NCBI GenBank assembly: GCA_963722905.1
Contig: CAVROT010000005.1
Location: 186,001 to 250,000 of the forward strand
Source: CAVROT01 sp963722905
GTDB taxonomy: Bacteria; Pseudomonadota; Alphaproteobacteria; Rhodobacterales; Rhodobacteraceae
Length of the DNA stretch: 64,000 nt
Reading direction: 5' to 3'
In this document: positions 16,599 to 24,773 of the stretch, piece by piece
Layout: each line of letters opens with the position of its first letter
Position numbering within the stretch: position 1 is the stretch's first letter
The notes under the pieces: generated by a model
The model's database searches: none
What the model saw: the letters and a program-made list of their open reading frames with translations, nothing else
What the model was told of the DNA's origin: nothing
Translations under genes and position numbers: made by a program

Positions 16599-17581
16599 CA
16601 CCTGTCGCACCGCGCGACCGCGCCGTCGTCAGGGGCGTCGGGCACTACCTTCCGGAGCGCATCGTGCCCAATGCCGAGTTCGAGTCGACCCTCGACACAT
16701 CCGACGACTGGATCCGGGCCCGCACAGGTATCGAACGGCGGCACTTCGCGGCGCCTGGCCAGACGACTTCGCAGATGGCCGCGCTGGCCGCCCGGGCGGC
16801 GCTGGACGACGCGGGGATGGCGCCGGGTGACATCGACGCGATCATCGTCGCGACATCGACCGCCGACATGACCTTTCCGTCGGCCGCCACGATGGTACAG
16901 CACGCCCTTGGCATGGAGCGCGGGTTCGCCTTCGACGTGCAGGCGGTCTGCGCGGGCTTCGTCTATGCGCTGGCCAACGCGGACGCGCTGATCGCCGGCG
17001 GACAGGCGCGCCGCATCCTGGTCATCGGGGCCGAGACGTTCAGCCGGATCATGGACTGGTCCGACCGGGGCACCTGCGTTCTTTTCGGCGACGGCGCCGG
17101 CGCTCTGGTGCTGGAGGCTGCGGCGGGCGACGGCACCCCTGCCGACCGTGGGATCCTCGCCACCGATCTCAATTCGGACGGGCGCTACCGAGACCTGCTC
17201 TATGTCGACGGCGGCGTCGCGACGCAGAACACCGGCAAGCTGCGCATGCAGGGGCGCGAGGTCTTCCGCCACGCCGTCGAGAAGCTGGCGTCGACCGCGC
17301 ACGCGGCGCTGGACCGGGCGGGGCTGACGCCCGGCGACGTGGACTGGATCGTGCCCCACCAGGCGAACCTGCGCATCATCCGTGCCACCGCTCAGAAGAT
17401 GGGCATCCCGATGGAGCGCGTGGTGGTGACGGTTCAGGACCACGGCAACACCTCGGCCGCGTCCATTCCGCTGGCCCTGTCGGTGGCCAAGGACCGCGGC
17501 CAGATCGTGCCGGGCCAGGTTCTGGTCATGGAGGCCATCGGCGGCGGCCTCGCCTGGGGCGCTGTCGTGGTGCGGTGGTAA
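16595..17581 (+). CDS. fabH: 3-oxoacyl-ACP synthase III (KASIII)
   Basis: FabH condenses acetyl-CoA with malonyl-ACP to begin fatty acid synthesis. The 328-residue protein carries the Cys-His-Asn triad, with Cys119 in QAVCAGF, His in VPHQANLRI and Asn in DHGNTSAAS. The glycine-rich EAIGGGLAWGA lies at the C-terminus. The start ATG at 16595 overlaps the plsX stop by four bases. In related genomes ihfA follows directly, but here a VPLPA-CTERM gene of different base composition intervenes. Confidence 0.97.
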   Translation: MTPVAPRDRAVVRGVGHYLPERIVPNAEFESTLDTSDDWIRARTGIERRHFAAPGQTTSQMAALAARAALDDAGMAPGDIDAIIVATSTADMTFPSAATMVQHALGMERGFAFDVQAVCAGFVYALANADALIAGGQARRILVIGAETFSRIMDWSDRGTCVLFGDGAGALVLEAAAGDGTPADRGILATDLNSDGRYRDLLYVDGGVATQNTGKLRMQGREVFRHAVEKLASTAHAALDRAGLTPGDVDWIVPHQANLRIIRATAQKMGIPMERVVVTVQDHGNTSAASIPLALSVAKDRGQIVPGQVLVMEAIGGGLAWGAVVVRW

Positions 17582-17709
17582 ATGGGCAGATGGCCCCGGC
17601 CCACACAATTGCGCAGGACCAGAACAGGCCCTCGAGGAATTGCCGTGATGTAGAGACGCATAGACAATAACCACATGCAAGTATACAAAAATTTATGTCG
17701 AGGTGTCCC

Positions 17710-18291
17710 ATGATCGATAAGCTCAGATATTTTGCCATTTCGGCGTTCGTCGCAGCCATTGTGACTCCCGCTTTTGCGAGTGCCGCGACATACAGATTTG
17801 GTCTTTCTATCAGGCAAGATGAGTTTATCGACGTCCGTGATATTGATGGCGATGGAATAATCGAATTGGAGGACTTCATTCGGACGAATATCCGCAATCT
17901 GGATAACCTTGGTGGAGGTCCGGGCGGAATGGACTTTCCGAATTGGATATTGCTTGACCTGAATATTCCAGTTCTCGCACCCCGGATGCCACGCCGAGGG
18001 TTCTTTATCGAATACGATCTACGGCGCTACCTTTGCGATCCGATCTTTCCTGACCCGTGGTGCGTAGAGGACGATCCGGTGCTTACGGTGCGAAACACTA
18101 CGGGGGTGTGGGAAGGCGCTGAATTGACCTGGAATCTGGCGCCTGTGCCCCTTCCCGCAGGCCTCGGTCTGGCCCTGTCGGGAATGGCCGTCCTTGCGGG
18201 CGGGGCGGCGTTGCGGCGACGCAGGGGGGGCGGTCGCCTCCTGACGCTTCACCCCGCGATGCGGCCGGCTCAGTCGTTGACAGGCCGCTGA
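17710..18291 (+). CDS. VPLPA-CTERM sorting-domain exported protein
   Basis: This 193-residue exported protein of unknown function has an N-terminal signal peptide (core at about 6-25, then SAATYRFG), a single EF-hand/dockerin-like Ca loop (DIDGDGIIELED), a Pro/aromatic-rich middle with two Cys, and a VPLPA-CTERM tail (VPLPAGLGLALSGMAVLAGG then RRRR). Such tails are processed and anchored by a dedicated exosortase-type enzyme, from knowledge of the family. None is encoded here. The start ATG at 17710 has GAGG seven bases upstream. The first 430 bases are clearly AT-richer than the neighbours, while the CTERM end has host-like composition. About 20 residues follow the Arg cluster, which is unusual for this signal. 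Confidence 0.82.
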   Translation: MIDKLRYFAISAFVAAIVTPAFASAATYRFGLSIRQDEFIDVRDIDGDGIIELEDFIRTNIRNLDNLGGGPGGMDFPNWILLDLNIPVLAPRMPRRGFFIEYDLRRYLCDPIFPDPWCVEDDPVLTVRNTTGVWEGAELTWNLAPVPLPAGLGLALSGMAVLAGGAALRRRRGGGRLLTLHPAMRPAQSLTGR

Positions 18292-18332
18292 CCCATGGGC
18301 ATGGTCGGTGCGATCCATCTGGCGGAGGCACC

Positions 18333-18707
18333 ATGGGTGAGAAGACGTTGACGCGCATGGACCTTTCCGAGGCCGTATTCGCCGAGGTCGGGCTCAGCCG
18401 GAACGAATCCGCACAGCTGGTCGAACAGGTCCTCGCGCATCTCTCGGACGCGCTGATCGAGGAGAAGACGGTCAAGATATCGTCCTTCGGCACCTTCGCC
18501 GTCCGCTCGAAGGCGGCGCGCATCGGGCGCAACCCCAAGACGGGCGAGGAAGTGCCGATCCATCCCCGCAAGGTGCTGACGTTCCGCCCGTCGCACCTGA
18601 TGAAGGCGCGCGTTGCACAGGGAAACCGCGCGGCGGTCAGCGATGACGCCGCCGCTGCGCCGGCGGCCGACGCCGTCGCGCAGCCGACCGCCAAACTCCG
18701 CAGGTAG
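18333..18707 (+). CDS. ihfA: integration host factor subunit alpha
   Basis: This is the DNA-bending HU/IHF-family subunit, which pairs with IhfB in recombination, replication and sigma54-type promoters. The 124-residue protein contains the HU fold, with ISSFGTFAVRSKAARIGRNP carrying the arm motif (GRNPKTGEEVPI) and a C-terminal tail of about 25 residues rich in Ala and Pro. The start ATG at 18333 has GGAGG six bases upstream. It ends with TAG at 18705, and a MerR-type coding sequence continues in exactly the same frame right after it. Confidence 0.95.
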   Translation: MGEKTLTRMDLSEAVFAEVGLSRNESAQLVEQVLAHLSDALIEEKTVKISSFGTFAVRSKAARIGRNPKTGEEVPIHPRKVLTFRPSHLMKARVAQGNRAAVSDDAAAAPAADAVAQPTAKLRR

Positions 18708-18776
18708 ATCCGCATCGCCGTAGAGAAATCATCCGACGCGTTCCGGACGATCAGCGAGGTTGCACTCTGGCTGGGG

Positions 18777-19901
18777 GTGCCCACGCATGTCCTCCGATTC
18801 TGGGAGAGCCGGTTCACCCAGGTCAAGCCGGTCAAGAGGGCCGGCGGGCGGCGCTACTACCGGCCCGTCGACATGGAGCTTCTGGGCGGCATCCGGCGGC
18901 TGCTCCACGACGACGGCCTGACGATCCGCGGGGTGCAGAAGATCCTGCGCGAACGCGGCGTGGCTCATGTGGCGTCGCTGTCGCCGCCTCTGGCGCCCGG
19001 CGACCGGAATGCGCCGCTGTCGATGTCGCTCGGCCCGTCGGACGCGCCGGTCGAGGCGCAGATCGTCAGCCTCCACCGCTCCGCCGCATCGCGGTCCGAT
19101 CGCGCGGCGGAGGGCGCATTTTCCGCCCCGGGAGCGACCGGCGAACATACCAAAACCGACCCGGAGTCGGGCGACGGGTCGGCGGCGGATTCCTCGCGCG
19201 CATCGGACGACGAGGGCACGGACGACCACGCAGTGTCGGGCGCCGGACCGTCGGGCGTTTCGGGTCGGGATGGAGAAGGTCCGCCGGCGCATGGCAGCGG
19301 ACACGCGGCCGACCCCGCATCGATAGAGGACGGTGAGGCCGGAACCGGCCTGCGGATCTTGGCAGGCGGAGGGGATCGCGTACCGCACGACGATGTCAAG
19401 GAAGCGACCGGGACCGATGGACCGGACCTGATCGACGCGATGTCCGACGACGCGAGGGACCCCGATGACGGCGGGAGGAACGGCACCCCGCGCTTTGGCG
19501 CCCCGGCAGAGGACACGGTGGGCAGCGGCGCAGGCAGCCGGGCATCGCGCGACGAAGCCGGCCGGACCGGCGGCAAATCCGCCAATCCGTTTGCGGAGGA
19601 GGCCGTTGAGCCATCAGGGAAGGACGCAATTCGCGATGACGGCGGCCGCCGGACGGAGGCTATCCGGTCCGGTCCGGCGGGTGGACGTTCGCCGATCCCG
19701 GACGCCCGGTCTGACGCGGGGTCGCGGCGCCCCGCCGCCACGAAGGGGTCGAAAGGATCGCTGGACGCAAGGGCGGCCGCAGAGCGGCTCAGGGCGTTGC
19801 CAAAGGACGTCCTCGCCGCCCGGACGACGGACCTTTCGGGGATCGCGGCGCGGCTGCGAGCCCTTGGCGATCGCATGGCGGACGATGTCCCGCCCGGGTG
19901 A
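18777..19901 (+). CDS. MerR-family transcriptional regulator with long acidic disordered tail
   Basis: This is a DNA-binding regulator whose winged-helix shows HVLRFWESRF, VKRAGGRRYYRP and a DDGLTIRGVQKIL helix, as in the MerR gene that usually follows ihfA in alphaproteobacteria. The family N-terminus (EKSSDAFRTISEVALWLGVP) is encoded from about 18723, upstream of the first canonical start, GTG 18777. The codon at the expected start, 18720-18722, is GTA. Between the ihfA stop (18705) and that point there is no ATG, GTG or TTG in frame. If GTG 18777 is used, the first helix of the HTH is lost. Residues from about 85 to 320 are Gly/Asp/Ser/Pro-rich and probably disordered. No effector-binding domain was recognised. 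Confidence 0.8.
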   Translation: MPTHVLRFWESRFTQVKPVKRAGGRRYYRPVDMELLGGIRRLLHDDGLTIRGVQKILRERGVAHVASLSPPLAPGDRNAPLSMSLGPSDAPVEAQIVSLHRSAASRSDRAAEGAFSAPGATGEHTKTDPESGDGSAADSSRASDDEGTDDHAVSGAGPSGVSGRDGEGPPAHGSGHAADPASIEDGEAGTGLRILAGGGDRVPHDDVKEATGTDGPDLIDAMSDDARDPDDGGRNGTPRFGAPAEDTVGSGAGSRASRDEAGRTGGKSANPFAEEAVEPSGKDAIRDDGGRRTEAIRSGPAGGRSPIPDARSDAGSRRPAATKGSKGSLDARAAAERLRALPKDVLAARTTDLSGIAARLRALGDRMADDVPPG

Positions 19902-20012
19902 CGCGGCCCGCGACGGCCCTGTCCATGGCCCGGCGCCCCCCGATGCCACGGCGCCGCATGGCGAAGATCGGGTCTTGCCCCCGCGCGACGTTCGGCTAGA
20001 AGCGTGCGGCGT

Positions 20013-20089
20013 CGGGCTATGGCGCAGCCTGGTAGCGCGTCCGTCTGGGGGACGGAAGGTCGCAGGTTCGAACCCTGCTAGCCCGACCA
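20013..20089 (+). tRNA. tRNA-Pro (anticodon GGG)
   Basis: This 77-base cloverleaf has an acceptor stem CGGGCTA paired with TAGCCCG, a D-arm with AGCCTGGTA, an anticodon stem TCCGT/ACGGA around the loop CTGGGGG (anticodon GGG), a T-arm GCAGGTTCGAACCCTGC and an encoded CCA end. C1 opposite G72 is typical of bacterial tRNA-Pro. It lies between the MerR-type gene and the dCTP deaminase gene. Confidence 0.96.
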
Positions 20090-20243
20090 ATTTGCATTTC
20101 GATCGTTCGTCTTGGTGCGGGTGCCATTCGGCTCGTCGGCGCCCCCGCGCGCATTCGGGCGCTTGCATCATTCCGCCCCGCCCCTCCGCACGGCCGACGT
20201 GCCGGGCTGGACACCCGTTGCGACCGTCCCTTTGCCCCATGGA

Positions 20244-21332
20244 ATGACCGGGGTCCTTGCAGACGCCGGCCTCGCCTCTGCCGCACGAGCCGGGTGGATC
20301 GCCGCCGGCCCCGCGCTTGAAGCGGATCAGATCCAGCCGGCGTCGCTGGACCTTCGGCTGGGTGCCCAGGCGATCCGGGTCCGCGCGTCGTTCCTGGCCG
20401 GGGGGGGCGACACGGTCGCCCGCCGGCTGGACGAGTTCGCGATGCACACCGTCGATCTGGCCGGCGGCGCGGTGCTGGAGAAGGGCTGCGTCTACGTCGT
20501 GCCCCTGGCCGAACGGCTGGACCTGCCGCAAGACGTCCATGCGGTCGCCAACGCCAAAAGCTCGACCGGGCGGCTGGACCTGCTGACCCGCACCGTCACC
20601 GATGGCGGGACCGAATTCGACCGGATCCCGCCAGGCTACCGTGGCCCGCTCTACGCCGAGGTCTGCCCGCGCTCGTTCAGCGTGCTGGTCCGTCCGGGCA
20701 TGCGGCTGAACCAACTGCGCCTGCGGCGGGGGCACGGCATTCTGGACGACGACGCCCTGCGCGCGCTGCACCGGGCGACGCCGCTGACCGACATCGCGCC
20801 GGTGATCGAGGGTGGCCTCGCCTTCTCGGTCGACCTCAAGCCCAGCGGCGGCGCCCGGGCCGGATGGCGCGCCAAGCCGCATACCGGCGTGATCGACCTG
20901 GACCGGCTTGGCGCCTACGATCCCGCCGAGTTCTGGGAGGCGGTACAGGCGCCTGCGGGCCGGATCATCCTCGACCCGGGCGCGTTCTACATTCTCGTCA
21001 GCCGCGAGGCGGTCACGATCCCGCCCACCCACGCGGCCGAGATGGCGCCCTACCTCGCCATGGTCGGCGAGTTCCGGGTGCACTACGCGGGCTTCTTCGA
21101 TCCCGGCTTCGGCTGGGCGGCGTCGGGGGGTGCCGGCGGGCGCGGCGTGCTGGAAGTGCGCTGCCACGAGGCGCCCTTCGTGCTGGAACACGGCCAGATC
21201 GTCGGACGGCTGCTCTACGAGACGATGGAGACGCCGCCCGACCGGCTCTACGGCGCCGCGCTGGGGTCCAACTACCAGGGCCAGGGGCTGAAGCTGTCGA
21301 AGCATTTTCGCGATCCCGTCGCGGACCGCTGA
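20244..21332 (+). CDS. dcd: dCTP deaminase, long (tandem-fold) type
   Basis: This enzyme deaminates dCTP to dUTP, feeding dTTP synthesis. The 362-residue protein is about twice the length of E. coli Dcd and matches the alphaproteobacterial long form made of two related halves. The first half has IQPASLDLRLG and ANAKSSTGRLDLLTRTVTDG, the second has PGAFYILVSREAV and the HYAGFFDPGFG motif. ATG 20244 was chosen because family members begin with the TGVLADAG segment. An earlier in-frame GTG (20112) would add 44 residues that overlap the leader just after the tRNA and do not look like this family. Confidence 0.9.
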   Translation: MTGVLADAGLASAARAGWIAAGPALEADQIQPASLDLRLGAQAIRVRASFLAGGGDTVARRLDEFAMHTVDLAGGAVLEKGCVYVVPLAERLDLPQDVHAVANAKSSTGRLDLLTRTVTDGGTEFDRIPPGYRGPLYAEVCPRSFSVLVRPGMRLNQLRLRRGHGILDDDALRALHRATPLTDIAPVIEGGLAFSVDLKPSGGARAGWRAKPHTGVIDLDRLGAYDPAEFWEAVQAPAGRIILDPGAFYILVSREAVTIPPTHAAEMAPYLAMVGEFRVHYAGFFDPGFGWAASGGAGGRGVLEVRCHEAPFVLEHGQIVGRLLYETMETPPDRLYGAALGSNYQGQGLKLSKHFRDPVADR

Positions 21333-21362
21333 CGCCTGCCGTCGCCTTCGCCGCGGACCCGT

Positions 21363-22004
21363 TCAGGCGTCCTCGTCGGGCGACGGCTCGAAGAGGTCGT
21401 CCTGACCCGGACCCGGGGCTACATCCGTCGCCTCGGGTCCGGGGCGGCTTTCCAGCAGGCCCGAAGCGCGAAGCTCCTTGAGGCCCGGCAGATCGCGCGT
21501 GGTCTCCAGCCCGAAATGGTCCAGGAACCCGCGCGTCGTGACATAGGTCGCGGGACGCCCCGGCGTCTCTCGACGGCGGCCAAGGCCGACCCAGCCCAGT
21601 TCGATCAGCTGGTCCAGCGTGCCGCGCGACACCGCGACGCCGCGGATCTCCTCGATCTCGGCGCGGGTGACGGGGGCGTGATAGGCGACGATGGCCAGCG
21701 TCTCGGTCGCAGCGCGGCTGAGGCGGCGCAGCTCGACCGTCTCGCGCGTCATCAGGAACGACAGGTCGGGGGCGGTCCGCAGCGCCCATCCGTCGCCGGC
21801 GCGCGCCAGCATCACCCCGCGCCCGGCGTAGCGTCGCACCAGCGCCTCCAGCGCCGCCGCGGCATCGCAGCCATGCGGCAGGCGGGCATTGAGTTGCGGC
21901 GCCGTCATGGGCTCGGCGGTGGCGAAGAGGATCGCCTCGACCATGCGCTCCTGCTCTGCCGGGGACGGTGCGGCGAAGAGGCTTGCCTCCGCGTCGTCAT
22001 CCAT
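21363..22004 (-). CDS. scpB: segregation and condensation protein B
   Basis: ScpB is the winged-helix (kite) subunit of the SMC-ScpAB condensin that compacts and segregates chromosomes. The 213-residue protein shows MVEAILFATAEPM, AATETLAIVAYHAPVTRAEI and GRPATYVTTRGFLDHFGL, all family hallmarks. The acidic C-terminal tail is usual. The start at ATG 22004 overlaps scpA by eight bases, so the two are coupled. Confidence 0.94.
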   Translation of the reverse strand: MDDDAEASLFAAPSPAEQERMVEAILFATAEPMTAPQLNARLPHGCDAAAALEALVRRYAGRGVMLARAGDGWALRTAPDLSFLMTRETVELRRLSRAATETLAIVAYHAPVTRAEIEEIRGVAVSRGTLDQLIELGWVGLGRRRETPGRPATYVTTRGFLDHFGLETTRDLPGLKELRASGLLESRPGPEATDVAPGPGQDDLFEPSPDEDA

Positions 22005-22755
22005 CGGGGCGCGCCCGGACCTCGACCGGGGCGAAGGCGCCCGCCTGCCGGATCTGTGCGCGACCGGCCTTGACCAGCTCCAGCGCGGCGGCGAACTGGC
22101 TGGCGGTGGCCGAGCGTCTCCGCGCCGCATCGCCCTGCCAGCCGTCGGGGAGCCATCCTGCAAGGTCGCGCCAGACGGTCGCGGCGCCGATCAGCGGACG
22201 CAAGCGCTCCAGCGCTTCCTCCATCGTCATGATACCCGAGCGGTCCATCACGAGCGGTCGGAACGCATCCCGCGTGCGTACCCTCGCATAGCCCTGAAGC
22301 AAATCTATCAGCGTGGCGGTCCAGCGCACCTGGCGCACCCGGCGCACGTCCTGCGGCAGGCCGCGCGCGAACATGTCGCGGCCCAGCCGCCGCCCCTCCA
22401 TCAGTTCCGCCGACGCGGCGCGCATTGCGGCCAGCCGCTCCAGCTGCCACGCGAGGTGGGCCGCGAGTTCGTCCCCGGACGGCCCGTCACCGGCCGGATC
22501 GGGCGGCAGCAGCAGGCGCGACTTCAGATAGGCCAGCCAGGCGGCCATGACGAGGTAGTCGGCGGCAAGCTCGATCCGCAGCGCGCGGGCGTCCTCGACG
22601 AAGGCGAGGTACTGGCGGGCCAGGTCCAGCACCGAGATTCGGCGCAGGTCCACCTTCTGCGTGCGGGCCATACCCAGCAGCAGGTCCAGCGGCCCCTCGT
22701 ATCCGTCGACGTCCACGACCAGCGCATCCTCCGCCGTATCGACCGCGCCGGTCAT
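21997..22755 (-). CDS. scpA: segregation and condensation protein A
   Basis: ScpA is the kleisin that bridges the SMC heads. The 252-residue protein contains the N-terminal signature VDVDGYEGPLDLLLGMAR and YLVMAAWLAYLKSRLLLP, with a C-terminal winged helix. ATG 22755 overlaps the stop of nagZ (ATGA), which fits a run SPOR-nagZ-scpA-scpB read as one transcript. A longer start at 22794 would fall within nagZ and is not needed. Confidence 0.94.
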   Translation of the reverse strand: MTGAVDTAEDALVVDVDGYEGPLDLLLGMARTQKVDLRRISVLDLARQYLAFVEDARALRIELAADYLVMAAWLAYLKSRLLLPPDPAGDGPSGDELAAHLAWQLERLAAMRAASAELMEGRRLGRDMFARGLPQDVRRVRQVRWTATLIDLLQGYARVRTRDAFRPLVMDRSGIMTMEEALERLRPLIGAATVWRDLAGWLPDGWQGDAARRRSATASQFAAALELVKAGRAQIRQAGAFAPVEVRARPDG

Positions 22756-23753
22756 GCCGGGGTTCCGGACAACGCCGTCCATTCGCGCCGCCACGCGGCG
22801 ACGTCGCCGGCGGCCGCCGGCACCCGCGACGCCTCGGCCCGGGCCTCCACGGCGGCGTCAAGGCGGCCCGATGCGGCGACGACCCCCTCCATCTCGGCCA
22901 TGTCGCCGTTGCAGTGCAGCGCCACGTCGCAGCCGGCCGCGATGGCGCGGGCCGCCCGGTCGGCCACGGCGCCGCCCAGCGCCTGCATGGAGATGTCGTC
23001 GGTCATCAGCAGCCCGCCGAACCCGATGTCGCGCCGGATCAGGTCGATCACGGGGGCCGACACGGTGCCCGGCGCCGCGTCGACGGCGGAATAGACGACA
23101 TGCGCGGTCATCCCCAGCGACAGGTCGGACAGGGCACGGAACGGGGCGAAATCGGTCGCGTCCAGCACGTCGCGGGGAACGTCGACAACCGGCAGATCCG
23201 AGTGGCTGTCGGCGGTACCGCGCCCGTGGCCCGGCATATGCTTGACCACCGGCAGGACGCCCGCCACCAGAAGCCCGTCGGCGACGGCGCGGGCGCGCGC
23301 GGTCACGTCCGCGGGCGACGTGCCATAGCAGCGATTGCGCAGGAACGGGTGCGTCGCGTCGCCCGCCACGTCGGCCAGAGGCGCACAATTCACGTCGATA
23401 CCGGAGGCGCGCAGGTCCGCCCCGATCAGTGCGTAGCGTAGCCACAGGCTGCGGGCGACGTCGCCGCCACGTGCCGCGACGGCCTGCGCCTGATCCAGTG
23501 GCGGCGGCCAGTCCGGCCAGTGCGGGGGCCCCAGACGCTGGACGCGCCCGCCCTCCTGATCGACGAGAATCGGGGCATCGCGCCCAACGGCGTCGCGCAG
23601 GGCCGCCGTGAGCGCGCGCAGTTGCCTCGGATTCTCGACGTTCCGGGCGAAGAGGATGAACCCCCAGGGATCCGCGTCGTGGAAGAACGCCGCCTCCCGC
23701 GCGCCCAGACGGGGACCGGCACAGCCCAGGATACAGGCAGAGCGTCCGGCCAC
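22752..23753 (-). CDS. nagZ: beta-N-acetylhexosaminidase
   Basis: NagZ is a cytoplasmic glycoside hydrolase family 3 enzyme that removes GlcNAc from anhydromuropeptides during cell-wall recycling. The 333-residue protein has ILVDQEGGRVQRL, the catalytic loop KHMPGHGRGTADSHSDLP and the nucleophile Asp in MTDDISMQAL. The start is taken as GTG 23753, two bases after the SPOR gene stop, giving MAGRSACILGCAGPRL, the expected N-terminus. Confidence 0.93.
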   Translation of the reverse strand: MAGRSACILGCAGPRLGAREAAFFHDADPWGFILFARNVENPRQLRALTAALRDAVGRDAPILVDQEGGRVQRLGPPHWPDWPPPLDQAQAVAARGGDVARSLWLRYALIGADLRASGIDVNCAPLADVAGDATHPFLRNRCYGTSPADVTARARAVADGLLVAGVLPVVKHMPGHGRGTADSHSDLPVVDVPRDVLDATDFAPFRALSDLSLGMTAHVVYSAVDAAPGTVSAPVIDLIRRDIGFGGLLMTDDISMQALGGAVADRAARAIAAGCDVALHCNGDMAEMEGVVAASGRLDAAVEARAEASRVPAAAGDVAAWRREWTALSGTPA

Positions 23754-23755
23754 GG

Positions 23756-24667
23756 CTATCGCATTTCGACCGGGATGCAGTCGGCCCCGCGGGCCAGCAG
23801 CGCGGCGCAGAAGCGCCGGGCGTCGGCCAGGTCGGAAAAACCCTCGGCCCGCAGCCGCAGGAAGTCGCGCCCGCCCGACGTCGCATGCTGCACCACGCGC
23901 CTCTTGCCACTGAGGTAGTCGCCGAACCGCGCATCCAGACGGTCCCACTCGGCCCGCGCGGCGGCGACGCTGTCATGCGCGCCAAGCTGCACCAGCCGCG
24001 TGCCGACGGGGATGGCGGCCGGGTCGAGATCTTCTACCGGCGCCGGCGTCGCAGAGGCCGAGGCCGGGAACAGCCGTTCGACTGCAGGGCGCACCGGGGG
24101 ACGGGGCGACCGGACGATGCCGGCGGCGTCGCGGCGGGGCACCTCGGCGCCGGCGGCTGGGGCCGGGGCATCGACGGGCGTGACGCTGAGCGATTGCGCG
24201 AGGGCAAGGATATCGGCGTCGTCCAGCAGGGAGGGCGCATCCGTCCCGGTCGGGGATACGCTATCGTCGCCCTCGACCGGCACGGACAGCCCGGCCTCCG
24301 CCAGGCCGGGTGCGGTATCCTCGTCGGTCAGCCCGGTCGGGGCGGGGGCCAAAGTGACCGCGTCAGGCGGGGCGGTCGCGGGCCCGTCGGCGGCGATAGC
24401 ATTCACCGCAAGGCCCTGATAGTCCGTGGTCCGGCCGCCCGGATCATCCGGCGCCACTCGCGCGGGTCCCTCCATCGCGGCGACGACGGGCACGCCGGTC
24501 ACGTCGCGCATCAGCAGCTGATAGCCCCAGAGGCCCATACCCGTCAGCAACGCCAGCGACACCAGCCCGCCGGTCCACGTCGCCAGCGACATGCCGCCGT
24601 CGCCGCCGGCCCGGTAATCCTCCCGCCCCGAGGCATGACCTGCCCCGCCGAAATCCATCTGCGCCAT
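23756..24667 (-). CDS. SPOR-domain membrane protein
   Basis: This 303-residue protein has a short cytoplasmic N-terminus (MAQMDFGG), one transmembrane helix (WTGGLVSLALLTGMGLWGY at about 28-46), a long Pro/Asp-rich periplasmic linker and a C-terminal SPOR domain (RLVQLGAHDSVAAARAEWDR through FCAALLARGADC). SPOR domains bind denuded peptidoglycan at division sites. The start ATG 24667 was chosen because family members open with MAxxDF. Its place between argS and nagZ is common in Rhodobacterales, from memory. Confidence 0.88.
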   Translation of the reverse strand: MAQMDFGGAGHASGREDYRAGGDGGMSLATWTGGLVSLALLTGMGLWGYQLLMRDVTGVPVVAAMEGPARVAPDDPGGRTTDYQGLAVNAIAADGPATAPPDAVTLAPAPTGLTDEDTAPGLAEAGLSVPVEGDDSVSPTGTDAPSLLDDADILALAQSLSVTPVDAPAPAAGAEVPRRDAAGIVRSPRPPVRPAVERLFPASASATPAPVEDLDPAAIPVGTRLVQLGAHDSVAAARAEWDRLDARFGDYLSGKRRVVQHATSGGRDFLRLRAEGFSDLADARRFCAALLARGADCIPVEMR

Positions 24668-24773
24668 ATGTCCCGCCCGTGCCACGGCCGCGCGGTGCCG
24701 GGGCATCGCCCCCGCCGTCCGCCGACCTTCATGCCTCAAGACCCCATGGAACGGCCGCGAGCGCCTTGTCAGG

